Positions 11,096-23,852 of a DNA stretch of 64,000 nt are shown piece after piece. The notes beneath the pieces were generated by a model, which made no database searches, was not told the DNA's origin, and was given only the letters and a program-made list of their open reading frames with translations. The stretch is from Argentina anserina (Eukaryota > Streptophyta > Magnoliopsida > Rosales > Rosaceae): NCBI RefSeq assembly GCF_933775445.1, contig NC_065872.1:20398001-20462000 (forward strand). Reading direction: 5' to 3'. The stretch's first letter is position 1; each line of letters begins with the position of its first letter. Made by a program: the position numbers and the translations under genes.

Positions 11096-13584
11096 TGTAA
11101 CATCCCTAAATTCAGAACAGTAAAATTTCGAATTTGTGCATGCTAGCACTCTGATATAACTTCAATAAATGAAATTACGTTACAGCAGCTGAATATCTTA
11201 TCCAAGTTTAACAAAACACTTAGATTTCAAACTGTAACAAAACGTAAATACACTTGTAAGTTGTACATTATTCAACTCTCACAAGTCCTCACCAAAATAG
11301 GAAAATGAACAGAAGCAAAAACAACACACTGCTGTTAAACTGCTCGCTCCTTCCGCCTCTACTACTGCGAAGTACCTGCAGTATTACCTCCTGCACCAAT
11401 AATGGTACACCAGGATTGTAAACACAAACCTGGTTAGCTACAACGCTGGTATGAGTAAACTAAAAGAATTACTCAAGGATAATGTAACATATTTCTAAAC
11501 TCAGAAATATATATAAAACAACATTATCATCACAACACTAACAATGTCAACTTGCAACCAATGCCACAACAAACGTCACATATTGCCACACAAGCATAAT
11601 CACAACTCACAATCACATCGCAACACATGCAGAACATTCTGGGTTAATGCGACCCTCAGGTCGCACCCAGAAGATTGGTAGTAATACTAGAGCTCTAGAT
11701 GATCATCCCCATAACCGGCCAAGGAGTGGTTCTGACATATGCCTACGCCACTAAGGCCGCCACACAGGCAGAACATTGAAATTCATTTTGCCACTTGGGC
11801 CGCCACTAAGGCTAAATCATATGTATTCATTTTCTTTCGCCAAACTGGCCGCCACTAAGACAGAACAACTCACACAAAGTTTTTTGCCTAAAAAGGCCGC
11901 TACAAAGTCAACACCACAACCCACAAAGCTACACACGCAATAATCATACCGGAAGGTACATTTTCTTCCCTTCCGGTAACAACAAAATAATCACAACACA
12001 ATAACGCCAGAAGGTACATTTTCTTCCCTTCCGGTCACACAACATATAAGCACTTCGACTATACCAATATTCCATCCAAAAACCTCCAATTTACCGAGAG
12101 GTACATTTTATTCCCCCTCGGTCCCATCCTCCACAATTCAATGAAAACCAACTAAAAATACACAATATATTTCACACATATAGTAGTTTTATATACTTAG
12201 TAATAAATATATGCATATCCTATTACCATTTAGATATACGTATATAATCACCAAATATATACACATTTATATTCAATCACACAACAAGTAAAAATATGTA
12301 AATGTAAGTTCACACGTCTAGTTACCGCCAAGGTAACTAGACCAAACGTGAGGTTTACTCACCTTTTCGCTCCCGCAAACAACTTGTAATCCTCAAGTGA
12401 GATCACTCGCTTGCTCTTTCAATTTCCTAAGTGACAAAACATCACTTAGTAAAAAAAACAAAACCAAAACCACTCAACACAACAAACCCTCTTTTAACAT
12501 AAGGAAACTCCACACCTTCTTCCTTATGTAACTCTCGGTCTCTCTCTCTTCTTCTCAACTATCCCAAAATAGCAATAAAATCATAACCAATTAAACCACT
12601 TCACAACTAACCACTTAACCAAAACTTCACCCAAAACACAGACACAACTAACTAGTGAAACCAGCAACAAACCCACTGTCCACACACTCTTAACTTCCCT
12701 CAACTCAACCTAACTCAACTTCACAGCCCCAAACACAACCTCACAGCAAAATAAGTCAAGGTAAGAAACTCCTTACCACAAAAATACTGACATCAAGGTT
12801 GAGGGACTGCTAGAGGGCAGTGGCAATTCTCCTCCTCTCCAAACTGTTACTGTGGAACTGAGTTGCTGCCTAATACCACTCCAAAGCCTATGCAGCTGTG
12901 AAGTTAACCCCTGAAGTGACCCAAGGCTCTATGCCAACAGTGATGCCGCAGCTTGCAGTGGCAAAGTCCCTAGCTGCAGGTATGTTACTGCCGGAGTTCC
13001 TTGGACATGTATGGAGGGGTGTGAATGTTCAGTTGGGTGGAAGGTTGCGTCAGTACAGCTCTAGGATGACTGGTGGTGAAAGATTGGTGGCGGAATGGAG
13101 AGTTTGGAGTGAGGGAAGATTTTTCTGAAACAAGGAAGAAATGGAGTCGGTTGAAGAAGAAGAGAAATGAAGAGGAAAGAAGAAGAAATGGAAAAGTCTC
13201 GGGCTGGAGAGAGAGAAGGAGAAGATGAAACTAAATAGATATTTTCCAATACCTCCTCTCCCCATTTTACCCTTCCCACAACAACTTCCGTAATTAAAAT
13301 CTCGCTCCTCCAACTTCCGATTACTACATGTCACATGTCTACAAACTCGTTTTGACGTGCTCTACGACTTTTGTGAAGGAGTTTTCGGAAACGAGTGACG
13401 GATCAAAAGTCAACCCTTGAGTCAACCGAATTAAATCGAAAAACGACTTAATGGTTCTCGAACCGATTTTTCTACTTCGAATGAAGGTTCTTTAAAAGAC
13501 GTAGAATATGGATATAACCAAAATATCATTTCATTAATCTTCATGAAATTACAAGACATTAGTAACGAAATTCGGGTTATTACA
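11096..13584. mobile_element. Solo LTR, Tekay/Del-like Ty3/gypsy
   Basis: The 2489-bp unit starts TGTAACATCCCTAAATTC and ends TTCGGGTTATTACA. The perfect 5-bp duplication GGGTC flanks it (11091-11095 and 13585-13589), and the hAT MITE reads through once it is removed. The TGTAAC...TTACA ends and length suit the long LTRs of the Tekay/Del group; the clade is an inference from the ends. It shares internal blocks with the solo LTR at 43318-46369, for example a CACC(A/G)GGATTGTAAACACAA block and a block just before the 3' end. The near-symmetrical ends do not decide orientation. Confidence 0.85.
11720..12125. repeat. Tandem blocks and three hairpins inside solo LTR
   Basis: From 11720 to 11900 the motif GGCCGC(C/T)AC recurs about four times at roughly 50-70 bp spacing. 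From about 11948 there are three stem-loops of one pattern, with loop GTACATTTTCTTCC between GGAAG and CTTCC arms (twice) and a GAGAGGTACATTTTATTCC variant at about 12094-12122. They belong to the LTR. Confidence 0.7.
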
Positions 13585-13839
13585 GGGTCTAGGTGGTTTC
13601 TAGGCGTGTTCTAGGCGGGTTCTGGGTAGTTTTATCTACATTTTGATTATTTTCAGTATTTTTTTATTTAGGACCATTCAAATACCTATTTTCATGTCAT
13701 TTATTTTGTATATGCTATATAAAAATTTAAAATAATTAAAAAATACATACCACCTAGTCCCCCGACTAGTCCTCTAGGCACTAGTCTCCGGCAATCCACC
13801 CGACTAGCGCCTAACATTTTTTAGAACCTTGGAAGCACC

Positions 13840-14989
13840 TTGGGATAAAACATCTAATAAGCCTATGTTGCTATGGGGGAAGCCTCGTGGACAAGCAAAA
13901 CCTAGACTATGCTCCAAGTCTGGTTAGCTTGTGAGGGCGATAAAGATCCAGCCCCTTTTATGGGGCTTCTATCAATGGTGGTTTGTTTTCTGCATTGATC
14001 AAAGTGGATTAGTATCGACAAGCTATTCCATTGCCATGTTCTTCCTTCTGGTGAAACTTGTGAAATTCGGGTCATGTTCTTCGACGATAATAATGATACA
14101 CATTTAATAACACCCAAAGGAGTGCAGGTAAAGTTAGGTCATGGGTTTCCTTTGTTGATGCCCCTTAATGGATTGGCTTGTGATATATAGTGTTCTTATT
14201 AGTAATTTTTTAAAGGTTTAAGTGTATAATTGTTCAATATATTCCTACCACAATTTGGTAAGGGTATGTGGGTGTTGTCCAGGTTTGCATACTTAATATG
14301 CCTCATGTGCCATAGTGAGGCGGTTGATAATGCATTTTTTGCAACCTCTCGGTGGCTAAAATAAAACATGTCATTAGTTTTGCTTTTATGCTCTAGTTTG
14401 TATGCCTCACCATTATAAAACGAAGGAGGAGTTGATATGACACTGTTTTTTTTTGTTGAGAACGATGCTATTAAGTTAATGTATAACTACATGGTAGTTG
14501 TAGAAAACCCTTTTATAATTTGGGAGGTCTTTAAGTGTAGTATTGTGACAACGAGTTTCGGCACTAGGTCACTTTTCAAAATAAAAAAAATAAAAAATAA
14601 AAGTAAAAATAAAATAGATTTCAACAATTTAACACTTATTAAAACTAAAAGAAAGAATTATATGAATGGTATCTCACCTTTTCCATTATATGTATTTTGG
14701 TATCCAAGGTTTCCCAAATATCAAAATTGTGTCTCATGTTTAGACTTTGGTATAGTTTTAGGATCTGTAATAGTAAATTCCGTTAAACTTCGTTAGCACC
14801 ATTATTTTATTTTCGGACGGAGTGTAGTAGACCCATATTTGAGTTTATTCTCACATTTTACAGCTAAAATCTATCATCTGCACTCGAAGGTAAACAATTA
14901 TTTTTATCTTTATAGCAATTGCAATAGCCTCTAGATTTTAATTATTATCATTTGCTAAAATTTCTCTTAAAGAACTTAAGGAAGAAAAA
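13840..14989. other. Spacer, no gene seen
   Basis: No recognisable gene. A short plus-strand stretch near 14035-14160 has codon-like composition (HVLPSGETCEIRVMFFDD) but no family was recognised and no splice or start context was found. The sequence becomes very A/T-rich towards 15000, where the viral segment is taken to begin. Confidence 0.4.
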
Positions 14990-15055
14990 GAAAAATATAA
15001 AAAATTAATAAAATATAAATAACCTTCCCAGAAATACAAAACATTACTGGAATAT

Positions 15056-15064
15056 TATATATAG
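15056..15064 (+). promoter_or_regulatory. Candidate viral core promoter (TATA)
   Basis: TATATATAG lies 119 bp upstream of the primer-binding site, a suitable place for the pregenomic RNA promoter of a caulimovirid. A purine-rich leader follows. Confidence 0.4.
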
Positions 15065-15174
15065 AGTTCAACGTAGAATCTATGAAACTGAAGAAAATAT
15101 TGAAGCTCTTCGAGAGTCTTTGAAGAAGATCAAAATCCCTTTGATTTTAGAGCATCGGTTAGATCCACCCTAGC

Positions 15175-15187
15175 TGGTATCAGAGCC
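15175..15187 (+). other. tRNA-Met primer binding site of the viral copy
   Basis: TGGTATCAGAGCC is complementary to the 3' end of plant initiator tRNA-Met, the minus-strand primer of Caulimoviridae. A perfect short stem-loop follows (CCTGTTTT, loop TGCTC or similar, AAAACAGG, 15186-15206). The same site is used by copia elements, but the surrounding order (movement protein next, no LTR end before it) supports a virus. Confidence 0.8.
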
Positions 15188-15513
15188 TGTTTTGCTCAAA
15201 AACAGGTAAAAAAACACGCTTATGTGTGTTAACCTATATTTTTGTGGTAATATTACCAATTTCAGTAGCATATTACTATGGCGTTAAACGTTATTAAGAA
15301 ATCATATAGGGGTAGTACTAGAGTGATAAATTGTGCAGTAAACCGACATCAGGCACCAAACAAAAAGGGAGAGAAAAAAGAAAGAAAGAAAGGGGAGGGG
15401 AGGAAGGAAAGGAGGCATAAGAGATGTGGGGTACTAGAGTTGATTTTTCCACCGTCCTCCTGGTGGAGATTTGCTTTGAGAGAATAGGAGGGGGACGAGG
15501 GGATCCGGGTATC

Positions 15514-15517
<4 letters not shown>

Positions 15518-15598
<81 letters not shown>
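15518..15598. repeat. (CT)n microsatellite, about 40 units
   Basis: An uninterrupted CT run of about 80 bp follows a purine-rich GA/GGA block at about 15361-15420. It yields long artefactual open frames of Arg-Glu or Ser-Leu repeats, which are not genes. Confidence 0.97.
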
Positions 15599-15601
<3 letters not shown>

Positions 15602-16271
15602 AGTTCATGAATTTCTGGGATTAATGAGAAAATATATCGATAGTATTTGGAACACCTTGATTTTGATTAGTCTATGTTGGATCAGGGTGTTACATTATGC
15701 CACAAAGTTGGCTCCTTTTCAGCCAATAAGAAAGAACCCAAACCAAAGAGTTGTTAGTCATTTTGTACAGAAAAAGGAAGTGATAAGTGACAAGTTCCAT
15801 TCAGGACATATCCAAGAAAGCCAATACTCCATCGAATACGTCTGCAAGATATTAAATACTCTATACGACGAACATATTCATCTCTAGAAAGAGATTGGAG
15901 TAGCAGAACTTGATCCATCAAAACCAAGTCTAATTGAAATCTTAGATCACCTATTTAGAGAAAAAAGCACAGACAAAGCCAAAGATTAATCAAAGAGTAG
16001 ATCTAAAAGTAAGAAAGATTGTAAATCCATAAGTTTTCACATTCTTACAGAAAAACTCAGCGAAAACGTTGAAGTCATAATTCACTAACAAAATTACAGC
16101 ATAGCCTACCTCTAAGGGATATGAAGTAGCCTCGAAGAAAAATTTCTAGAACTAAGCAGCAGAGTCCTAAGTCTACCGAAATCTGTAGAAAAAATGAAAG
16201 AAGGAGCAATTGAAAAAATCGATGAAGAAGAACTAGCACGAATCGTTGCTAGTAAGATCAAGATACCCTCA

Positions 16272-18606
16272 TGATAGGAGCACAAAGTGTGACATTCTTA
16301 ATGTATTTATGCCCTATTGTTACTCTCTGTTACCTCTTATTTAGTATGTTTTATTGTATGAATAAGTGTCTAGGTAGAGCTTATATCGATTATGAGTGAA
16401 TTGATGATGAAATCGTGCTAAGTGTTAAGAATTCTTGTTGAGATATGATTCCTTGTTCGAGTAGGATTTATCATTTCCTATTTCTTTGTTTCTAACGTAC
16501 TTATTCTTATTAGGAAAGACAAATCCATGTTGGAGAAGGAAAACAATCCTAGTTGCGCAAGGAAAGATGAGAGACTGAAAATCAGTTTTCTAGTAGGATA
16601 AGGAGAAGCCGTGCGACATTGATAATTTCCTATTGGGAGTTGGATTTCAAAACCAAGTTGGAGATGGATTTTAAAGGTGTATATGAAGATATTTTCGTGC
16701 ATATAAATCAGAAGTATTAAGGAGAATAAGATATGCATTTAGAAGCCCAATCCATGCAAGAATCAAAAAGCTGTCAGGATTTGTAGTCCAACTTTGACAG
16801 GTTCCCCTGGACAGCTCAGATCGAATTAGAAGATGTTCCTGATATGGATGGAAAGCTATACGAGTATATTTTCTGGGGGATTTGGAATCGAATCAATATC
16901 TTATTCCTACAGGGAGATATGACCGAATCATTGCTCGGAGGTCTAGTGGGCTCGGCAGTTATATCTCAGCCATTGATTTGTTTTTGATCCAAGGGCTGTG
17001 AGGGAATGTTGGGGCCTTGTTTCTCCTACATATAGAGGCATAAATATATATCTGAATCACCATAAATTCTTGCACAAAAAAAAGTCAAAGAAGTCATGCA
17101 ACAAATAAATGAGAAGTAGTAAGAAAATCAAAGAAGGGTGCAGCAAATGAAGGAAGAAAAATCAAACAAGGCTGTAACCAATAAGATTCTTGCTGCATCC
17201 CTAATTCAAAGGAGGAAATTTGTGCAAAAAAAAAAATCAGCATTAAAAGAGGAAGAAGATATGCAATTAATGCCAATCCTTATCAGAATCAGATTTCTGC
17301 CAGTGCACGTCATCCATCTTTGACGGACTCCTATTGAAAGCTCACGATGACTCAAACAACGCATGTTATATGGATGAAAAGCTACGGAAGTCTAATTTCC
17401 AATGCAATTGGAATCACCTCAATAGATATTTTATAGCGAGAGTTATGGCAATAACAAGGCATAAAAGGTCAGCTCTTCTGAATTGAGAAAATTTAAAAAA
17501 CCTTAACCAATTTGGTTTCAACTTTGTGGACTTTGTGGTCAGCCTCCCTTGGGGTTTTCCTCTATATATAGCACCTCATTTCCCTAGAAAAGGATGATCA
17601 ACCTTGCTCACAAGACTAGCCAAAGCTCTGCCTTAACAGTACTCATCATCCTCAAAGCCATTTAAGTTTTAAACACCATCTTCCTTTTATTCCATTCGAT
17701 CCAAAGCGCTATGCCTAGGATTGCCATTCAAGTTGAAGCCATGCTGCCTTGTCTTGATACTGCTAAGGATTTACAAAGTGTAACTCGTTACTTCTTCAAT
17801 TATGTTTTCAGTTTGGATTCTTTGTGTAATGTTATGTTTATGTTTTTGGCTAGTTTCGAATTTGTGGAATACTTTTATGTAGTTTACGATTTTGCAAGAT
17901 GTTATAAAGTAGCTCTGATTTTGTTTTTTTATGATTTCTATGTAGATGCCATGAGTTTATAATTCAATGATTTAATGATTCCCTTTCATGTGCGTTAACT
18001 ATATGTGATTCAAGGCGCTAAGTTAGTTTTGCATATATGATTCTTAAGTGTTTTGTTAACTTGTTAAAGTAAATGACATGCTTGACTTGTTAGTAATCAC
18101 TAGGAATTAACCATGATACGTTTGTTATCTAAGATGCGCTAAGTAATTAGAGAAGATATGAATCAATGAAGTGCTAAGTTTGAGAATGACATGTTACCTT
18201 GTAATTTCTAAGCACTAAGATAGGATTACCATGCCATGTTTCGAGTTAGGGATGCGCTAAGTAACCTAGTTCGACATTAGGTTGTTGTTTGTTCACTCAA
18301 TATTTGTCCGCTAAGGCTCGATGTTTGCATAGGATGAGATTATGATTTCGAAGCTACTTGTGATGTTTTGTTTGGTGATGTTTTTGTGTTGGTTGGTTGA
18401 TCACATGTATATATTAGTTCAGGTTTTATATTTTCAGTTCTTGATCCGATCCTATATCAAATCTTTTATATCTTTTGTGAATTCGTTGTTAAATGTTTGT
18501 GATTCGTTTCCCTGGTGGATCCCTGGTTTGTGAACGATATCCTATTACTTTATACTACTAACGATGCGTACATGGTTAATATTGATGCGAGTAATCGAAA
18601 TGATCA
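16272..18606 (+). mobile_element. Solo LTR, Athila-type Ty3/gypsy, in viral movement region
   Basis: The 2335-bp unit begins TGATAGGAGCACAAAGTG and ends TCGAAATGATCA. The perfect 5-bp duplication CCTCA flanks it (16267-16271 and 18607-18611). Its ends match those of the LTRs at 31123-32684, 27111-29346 and 38653-40915, but it lies in the opposite orientation. No internal sequence remains, so it arose by LTR-LTR recombination. Confidence 0.9.
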
Positions 18607-20026
18607 CCTCACCAAAGGGCAAAATACGCTTAAGTGTAGTGAACCTAAACTATTCGAGTGGAAAAAATCCAAATCTAAAAGAGCCATGAAGATGCTGAGT
18701 AGAATCCTTAGTAAAAAGAGTAATGTTCCAGTACAACTAATTAATGCTCAAGAATTTGAGTACAATGAGATTGAATGAGATATATAAGAGAAGTCAGTTC
18801 ATCTTAGACTCTCATAGGTTGAAGATTCTTGAACTAACAGTTCCAGCCATTGGTGGAGAAGAGAAGTAAGTGAAGCTATGCAGAAAAGATACTCCTACAT
18901 GCATATAGGAGCAGTTCAAGTAAGCATCAAACTCTTAGCGAGAGATGGAATAGACTGTTTGTCCTGTTTGTTTTACAGGATGATAGAATAACATATTTCA
19001 AAAAAAGTCTGCTAGGAACAGTGGAAGCTTCTTTGTGCAACCAAGTTGCATATTTTAATCTCTTCTCGAATTTCACTACTCATCTGAGAGATGCAGCTCA
19101 TTGCCGGAGACTGAGATTGAAGACATATAGAATTTTGATGAAAAACAGGATAATGGAACTTGCTATAGATTATCAAATTTATTATAAGTTAATGAGTTTG
19201 AACGTAGCACCCAATACCAAATTTTTACATAGCCCTGGTGTTACTACATCCATACTCACCAATCCCAAAAATAATTTACAGCAGAAACACGTCACAAAAT
19301 GACATGAAGTAACTTTTCCAAGAGAATGGAGACTCAGCAGAAAGACAGGTTCAAAGCTGAAATGCTTCAGTTTACGAAGATATGAGAGGAAACATTAGCC
19401 TTCAATTCCATCATAGACACTCCTTTGCTGGATATGATGAGGCTAGTACATCTGAATCCAAGAGCCGCAACCTTTCACGAAGAAGCATTCGAAGAAGAAG
19501 ATTCTAAAAGACCTCTAAAAATGCTTAAAACAGAGGAACTAAAAGAGCTTTATGCACAAGCAGAATCTTGTGAATCTTATGAATCCATAGAAGGATTAGA
19601 AGAAATCATAAGGAGAATTTCCCAAATCCAACAATCGAACAGAAGAAGAAGAAGATGAATATTTTTCCTTATCAAGAAGCACAAAAAAAAAAGAGCCTAA
19701 TGGATAATTATTCATGAATCCAGAGCAAGGAGAAACTGTACCAGTGCCAATAATCCAAAATATTACGAACTATAAAACACAGATTATTCGAGAAAATAAG
19801 CCTAAACTTCCAAAAGGACAAGCTCATACATGAAAGAGGTGTTTACTTAGATCTTGATAGAGTTGGAGATAAGAGAAAAGCTATTGACAATTGGGTCGCC
19901 AGCTTAAAACTGACTCAAGCTCTCATGTTATTCAAGTATTCATATGAGGATATGCTCATGCATACTATGAGTCAACTTTGACAGGAGTTGTCAAGAAATG
20001 GTATAATTCCTACAAACAAAACTCGA

Positions 20027-22258
20027 TGTGGCTGTCGACTCAAATGCCACCCTCAAGTATAAGGGTCAAGTTATAGTGTAATGGGATTGTGAGTAGAGGA
20101 TGTCGTACACAAGGGATTGGAAAAACCCTCTCTAGCTAAGAGAATCTAAGGGATGCTAGAAGAATATACAAATGTACAAGTCACAAATCAAGGCTCACAA
20201 GTAAACCCAAATTCATGGTGGATATATGCAAGATGGTGTAGTGATTTAAATTTGTTTCGGATGTAGAGTTATTTCTAAAAACTAAATGACTACTTAAAAT
20301 ACAAACTAGGCTATGCTAAATTAGATGCGATGAAATAGATGAGAGTTAGGACTTAAGGTTTCCATCTCTAGCTTCTCTTGTGAACAATGATGCTACTAAA
20401 TTGAAGATGCCACTCTAACTAGCCAATTTCTCTCATTGATCCCTCTCGGGTATGACAAGGGACAATCTCCTTTGTTGGTATCAAGTAACCCCTCTCGGGT
20501 GTAGTACTTAACTACTCAAGTCATGCATATGAATCCAGTTAAGCAGTTCCTATCTAGAGTGAAGCTTCACTCTGAAATTGCAGAGTGAAGTTCCAATTTT
20601 GGCACACTTTTCGGTCAAATTTTTTCACCATAAGCGATTCAATATTTAGGTATGCTATTCAAGATCATCTCTACAAAATTTCATCTAATTCGGACATCGC
20701 TAAGGTATTGAAATTAGATTAAATCAATCAATGAATTAAAAATGTTCAACATGAACCGTTCGTATAAATATCAATTTTGAAAGCTCAAACCATTGTCAAA
20801 TTGGATGAAACTTTGTAGAGATGATCTTGAATAGCATACCTAAATATTGAATCGCTTATGGTGAAAAAATTTGACCGAAAAGTGTGCCAAAATTGGAACT
20901 TCACTCTGAAATTCCAGAGTGAAGCTTCACTCTGGATAGAGACTATCCAGTTAAGTATCAAATGGATTACCCTAAGTGCATAAAGTTTGGAGATGAAGAA
21001 ATCATGCAAACCAACCATGCTTATCTCTAAGTGATTGTAGTTGACAACTCTATGATGCACATATGATATGCTATCATGCTTCAAACAACTAAGGTTAATC
21101 AAGACTTAATCATTCATCATGTCATGGCAAACAATCATACCCAAATTAATTAAGTTTAAGCATGAATCTTCAACTTTTGAACTAGTATATTAGAGTGCTA
21201 AAGAAAAGTGCATCAAACAAAATACTTATATCAATGTTACACAATATTGGCTAGTGCTTTCACCCTACCCCCAACAAACTAACTACTCACTCATAACCAA
21301 ATACACAAGCTTCAACATGTTTATGAATATCAAAATAAAGAGAGAGTAGAGAGGTGACTAATGAATCTCAAGTTGAGGATGATGTGGATGAACTCATGGA
21401 GGTCTTGACATGGTGGTGATGAAGATCCTCAAATGATGCTAGACTCCTCTTCTTCCTCCTTACTTGATGATGGTATATGAAAAATAGTGGATCATGAGGT
21501 GATGAAACTTGGTGTTTTTAGAATAAGATGGGTAGATGGAAATGTTCTCTTCCTCTCTTTCTCTTGGTGGTGATGGAGATTGTAATGATGGATGTTTTTG
21601 TAGAGGAGAATAGTGGTGGAAAAAGTAGAGAAAAGTGAGAGATAATAGTGTAGTGAGTGATTGGTTATGGAAGAAATGAGTGATAAAGGAGGAAGTGGGT
21701 GATAAAGGAGGAAGTGGGTGATCATTGAAGGAAGTGGGTGATCATGGAGGAAGTGAATGATCATGGAAAAAGTGGGTGATAAAGAAGGAAGTAGGTGATT
21801 ATGGAAGAAATAGGTGATCATGGAAGAAGTGGGTGGATAACTAGGTAATGATGAACCTAGAGGTGATAATTATACCCAAAATCAAATCAGATTTTTGCAT
21901 AATTTATGTGTGGAGTTTTGGATAATGGGGAGCCAAGATTTTGTGAGAAATAGAGAAAAATGGTGTAGTTAAATCTCAACAAAAAAGATGAGATCTAGTT
22001 GTGATAGAACAATGTGTTGCTCCTCCATAAAATTAGCCGGAAAATACATGGCACCACCAAAAGTGGTGGTGCTCCGCCATAATAGTACCGTTAAAAGTGG
22101 TGGTGCTCGGAAAATTGCCGGAATTTAACATTTTTCTTCTTCTTGTTAAGATATTCTACAAAACATGGAAATTGATTAGTCTAAATTAAATTAAGCACAT
22201 AAAATAAGTAAATTCCATATTTTAGGGCATTAGAATATATGAGAATTATGATCCAACA
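20027..22258 (-). mobile_element. LTR of a second gypsy-type element
   Basis: The unit has TG...CA ends (TGTGGCTGTCGACTC and TATGATCCAACA, 2232 bp). It is followed by ATACCCCCAAACTTGAAC, which on the minus strand is a purine-rich tract directly before an LTR start, so this is the 3' LTR of a minus-strand element. No partner LTR remains. It holds a Mutator-like MITE at 20544-20944. Confidence 0.65.
20544..20944. mobile_element. Mutator-like foldback MITE
   Basis: Two arms of about 145 bp are near-perfect inverted repeats around a spacer of about 105 bp. They include the palindromic AGAGTGAAGCTTCACTCT and the word GCACACTTTTCGGTCAAA. ATCCAGTTAAG flanks both ends (20533-20543 and 20945-20955), in the 9-11 bp range of Mutator duplications. 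The transcript would form a long hairpin. No coding capacity. Confidence 0.85.
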
Positions 22259-22800
22259 AATACCCCCAAACTTGAACTTTGCTTGTCCTCAAGCAAACTA
22301 ACCCAAATCTGACATAACAACAACGAAAACAATCTAATCATTCCAACAATTTCCTCAAAGAGCCAAATAGTGATAGGGCATGGAAATCAAGGTAGGCTTC
22401 AAAACTTCATGGATCATGGATCAAAAAATTGTGTTTTGAAATGTATAACATGTCTCTAGTTTGTCATTTCAATATACCAAGATTAATAATGCATGCCTAA
22501 CTGTGTTAACCATAAACTCACAAGGTATACACTCTATTTTTCCACACAAGTGTTTAACGGTTAACTACCACTCAAAACAATCTCATGCAATACCGCCATA
22601 TGCTTGCTCTTTAATCTTGTCTCCACTATCAAACAATACCACATCTTGGATGAACTAACTTTTATTGGATGTAATGAGGCTTAGGTGAGAAGCTAAAGAA
22701 ATGAAATGGAATAGAATCACAAATTTTAAGCAACTTAGTAAGCAACAATTCTTTTGAGATCGTACAAAGTTGAAGCAGCAATAATAGTATTACTTTGGGA
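22259..22800 (-). mobile_element. Internal remnant of the 20027-22258 element
   Basis: Non-coding sequence directly inside the LTR, with the CTTGTCCTCAAGCAAAC word common near the 3' end of Athila/Tat-type elements (read on the minus strand). It has no ORF, and the rest of the element is missing. Confidence 0.5.
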
Positions 22801-23852
22801 TTAGATGAGCACTTCAATCCAGGTAGGGTGAGCTAACCCCCTTTGTGTATTTTGTGCCCTTAAATTCATTGTCGATGCCTCAGTTGATTTATTAAAATGT
22901 TGAGTGAAATGCATTATTTTTTTAGAAATGCTAAAACCCGAGGATAGACGGATACTTTGAGAGTGAGTAGACCTGAGATTGTATGGGACTCGGTAATCCG
23001 GTAACCCCTCGGTATTGAAAACTGTAAACCTTCGAAGGGGCAGTACCCTGTTTATTATTGGATCCATACCTTACAATATTATTTAGGGCATTCCATTAAA
23101 TGGACACTCTCACTCATTTGTAATTGCAACAAAGGCAGTTGGCCTCGACTTTATAGTTCTGCTACAAGTCGTTAGGATCGGTCACCACTGACTGGATATT
23201 ATTGATGACCATCATACATGTTTGCATTGATTTCCCTAAAAGATAACTTATCCCTTTTGTAATAAAAAGGTTTATAGCTCGAGCTCACATATAAAACAAT
23301 TTAAGTTTTCTTAAAACTTAGCCTACCTCACTTTCAAACCATATAGGTGGGCTGGTCCCTACTGGGTGAGCGAGGGCGAAACTCACCCCTACTATAGTTT
23401 CTGTGCAAGTTAGGAGGTAGCAAGAGTTTAGGAAATGTGAAATTTAGGAGCACACATCCTTTAGGCCGTTTGAAGTCATTTATTTTATTAGCTCTTTCTT
23501 GTATCTTGTTCTCATTAAGATATAAGTTCCGAGGTTGTATCATAAATCATGTCACCTTTGTTGTATATTTTGGGTTGCCATAATTGTATTTGTTTTGGGC
23601 TGGTAACTCTTTGATCACCTTACGTTGTTTCAAATTATCGTAAAGCTCGTATAATTATTTCACGTGTGTTTCCAAAGTCATAATTTGAGTTTCTATTTAA
23701 AGTTACATTTGTAAAACTCAGTTTGTTGTTTAGCGAAAAATTTGTACACGTTTCCAAGCTAGCGAGTGTTCAAACAGACTATGTTCATTTGTTCGCTTGT
23801 TAATCCAAATTTTTAACTCTAATACCATAATTTTCCCTTCTGGGATGTGACA
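22801..23852 (-). mobile_element. Probable LTR fragment of another gypsy-type element
   Basis: The right end, read on the minus strand, is TGTCACATCCCAGAAGGG, a typical start for Tekay-like LTRs, and it abuts viral coat-protein sequence. The left limit is set only by loss of similarity in style. No coding region and no target duplication were found. Confidence 0.4.

Larger units (their letters stand above)
10947..13831. mobile_element. hAT-type MITE, split by a solo LTR
   Basis: The ends CAATGTTCTAAAAAA and TTTTTTAGAACCTTG are inverted repeats with one mismatch in 15. The exact 8-bp duplication GAAGCACC flanks them (10939-10946 and 13832-13839). An 8-bp duplication with CA..TG ends is the hAT signature. 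Without the inserted LTR and its duplication the element is 391 bp, with subterminal CTAGGCG words on both sides and no coding capacity. Confidence 0.88.
15278..19302 (+). pseudogene. Viral movement protein region, decayed and split
   Basis: Pieces lie at 15278-15350, about 15680-16271 and 18607-19302. The last piece carries the 30K-superfamily core: a glycine-containing beta segment, a D-D-R-I motif after an EGID-type stretch (18940-18990), then SLLGTVEASLCNQVAYFNL, as in caulimovirid cell-to-cell movement proteins. The 5' piece is interrupted by a purine-rich stretch and a (CT)n microsatellite. A solo LTR sits at 16272-18606; on removing it with one copy of CCTCA the viral sequence is contiguous. 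Several stop codons and frame changes are present, so no protein can be made. Confidence 0.65.

Noticed and set aside
15318..15624. Long open frames of Arg-Glu or Ser-Leu repeats on both strands
   Set aside because: They are translations of the (CT)n microsatellite and have no gene context.
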